Below, piece by piece: positions 20,295 to 20,402 of a stretch of 20,402 nucleotides of DNA; within the stretch, counting starts at the first letter, position 1; every line of letters starts with the position of its first letter. Both the position numbers and the translations under genes were made by a program. This DNA comes from UBA9676 sp036005525 (GTDB taxonomy: Bacteria; Actinomycetota; Actinomycetes; Streptosporangiales; Streptosporangiaceae): contig DASYQM010000155.1 of NCBI GenBank assembly GCA_036005525.1, positions 1-20,402 on the forward strand. The letters run 5' to 3'. The notes beneath the pieces are model-generated. The model saw nothing but the letters and a program-made list of their open reading frames with translations. It had not been told where the DNA came from and did not search any database.

Positions 20295-20402
20295 ATGACG
20301 CGACGCCAGCCCTGTCCCGCGGCGGCGGGCCCGCTGGAGGGGTATGCGGCCCGGTTTGATGACCTGTTCGGCTCGCTGGCGCAGCGGCGGGGGTTCCGGG
20401 AG
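20295..20402 (+). mobile_element. IS701-family transposase, N-terminal part (cut by window edge)
   Basis: Thirty-six residues are visible: MTRRQPCPAAAGPLEGYAAR followed by FDDLFGSLAQRRGFRE. The pattern PLExYAARFDDLF...LAQRRGFREYL is the usual start of IS701-type DDE transposases in actinobacteria. AAGGA lies six bases before this ATG; an ATG directly before it is in frame but too close to the site. The insertion probably starts somewhere between 20141 and 20232, but its inverted repeat cannot be recognised without the other end. In other actinobacteria smc lies downstream of mutM (from memory), so the element may sit in that junction. Confidence 0.8.

Noticed and set aside
1..20402. Biosynthetic cluster, phage or defence island
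   Set aside because: All clear genes are conserved housekeeping genes in near-standard order; apart from the transposase at the right edge there are no integrase, phage or nuclease-defence genes.

Overview
The base composition is very high in GC. Stop codons are almost all TGA, GTG starts are common, and genes are joined by ATGA or GTGA overlaps. Together with an F420-pathway gene (cofC), a split transhydrogenase (pntA1/pntA2/pntB) and the ndgR-leuCD pair, this points to an actinobacterial chromosome. A Streptomyces or Streptosporangiales relative is plausible; I cannot name a genus. The gene set is mostly conserved housekeeping.

Layout. Bases 1-151 hold the 3' end of an unidentified + strand gene. 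Bases 132-3150 (-) are the transhydrogenase operon pntA1-pntA2-pntB. Bases 3363-6288 hold the IclR-type leucine regulator (ndgR/ltbR type, -) divergent from leuC-leuD (+), with a near-perfect palindrome between them. Bases 6336-9627 (-) read as plsC-gpsA-ddl followed by a small cold-shock-like gene, and are divergent from cofC (+) at 9701. A stand-alone Lrp/AsnC ligand-binding domain gene (-) and thiL (+) follow, then a membrane-anchored protein with a CBM2-like domain (+), rpmB (-) and recG (+). The stretch 15630-19934 reads rsmD, coaD, DUF177/YceD, rpmF, rnc, mutM on +. After it come a 64-residue coiled-coil protein, a strong hairpin terminator and the start of an IS701-type transposase cut by the window edge.

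Working together. leuCD and their regulator serve leucine synthesis. The transhydrogenase balances NADH and NADPH. PlsC and GpsA belong to phospholipid synthesis and Ddl to peptidoglycan. CofC, ThiL and CoaD make or activate cofactors (F420, thiamine diphosphate, CoA). RecG and MutM act in DNA repair. RNase III, RsmD and the two zinc-type ribosomal proteins serve the translation apparatus.

I see no obvious new multi-gene system such as a defence island, biosynthetic cluster or CRISPR array. The most unusual signal is structural: short tandem duplications (15-27 bp) are scattered across otherwise conserved genes, often at their 3' ends. Two have non-triplet periods (17 bp in mutM, 26 bp in the IclR gene), and each appears to have pushed the reading frame past an earlier stop and lengthened the protein. 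A short dispersed motif (core GATCATGAC) occurs three times at or near gene 3' ends and supplies the cofC stop codon. Relative to the order I remember from mycobacteria, the cofC-plsC-gpsA-ddl block looks inverted and the HU gene normally after leuD is absent.
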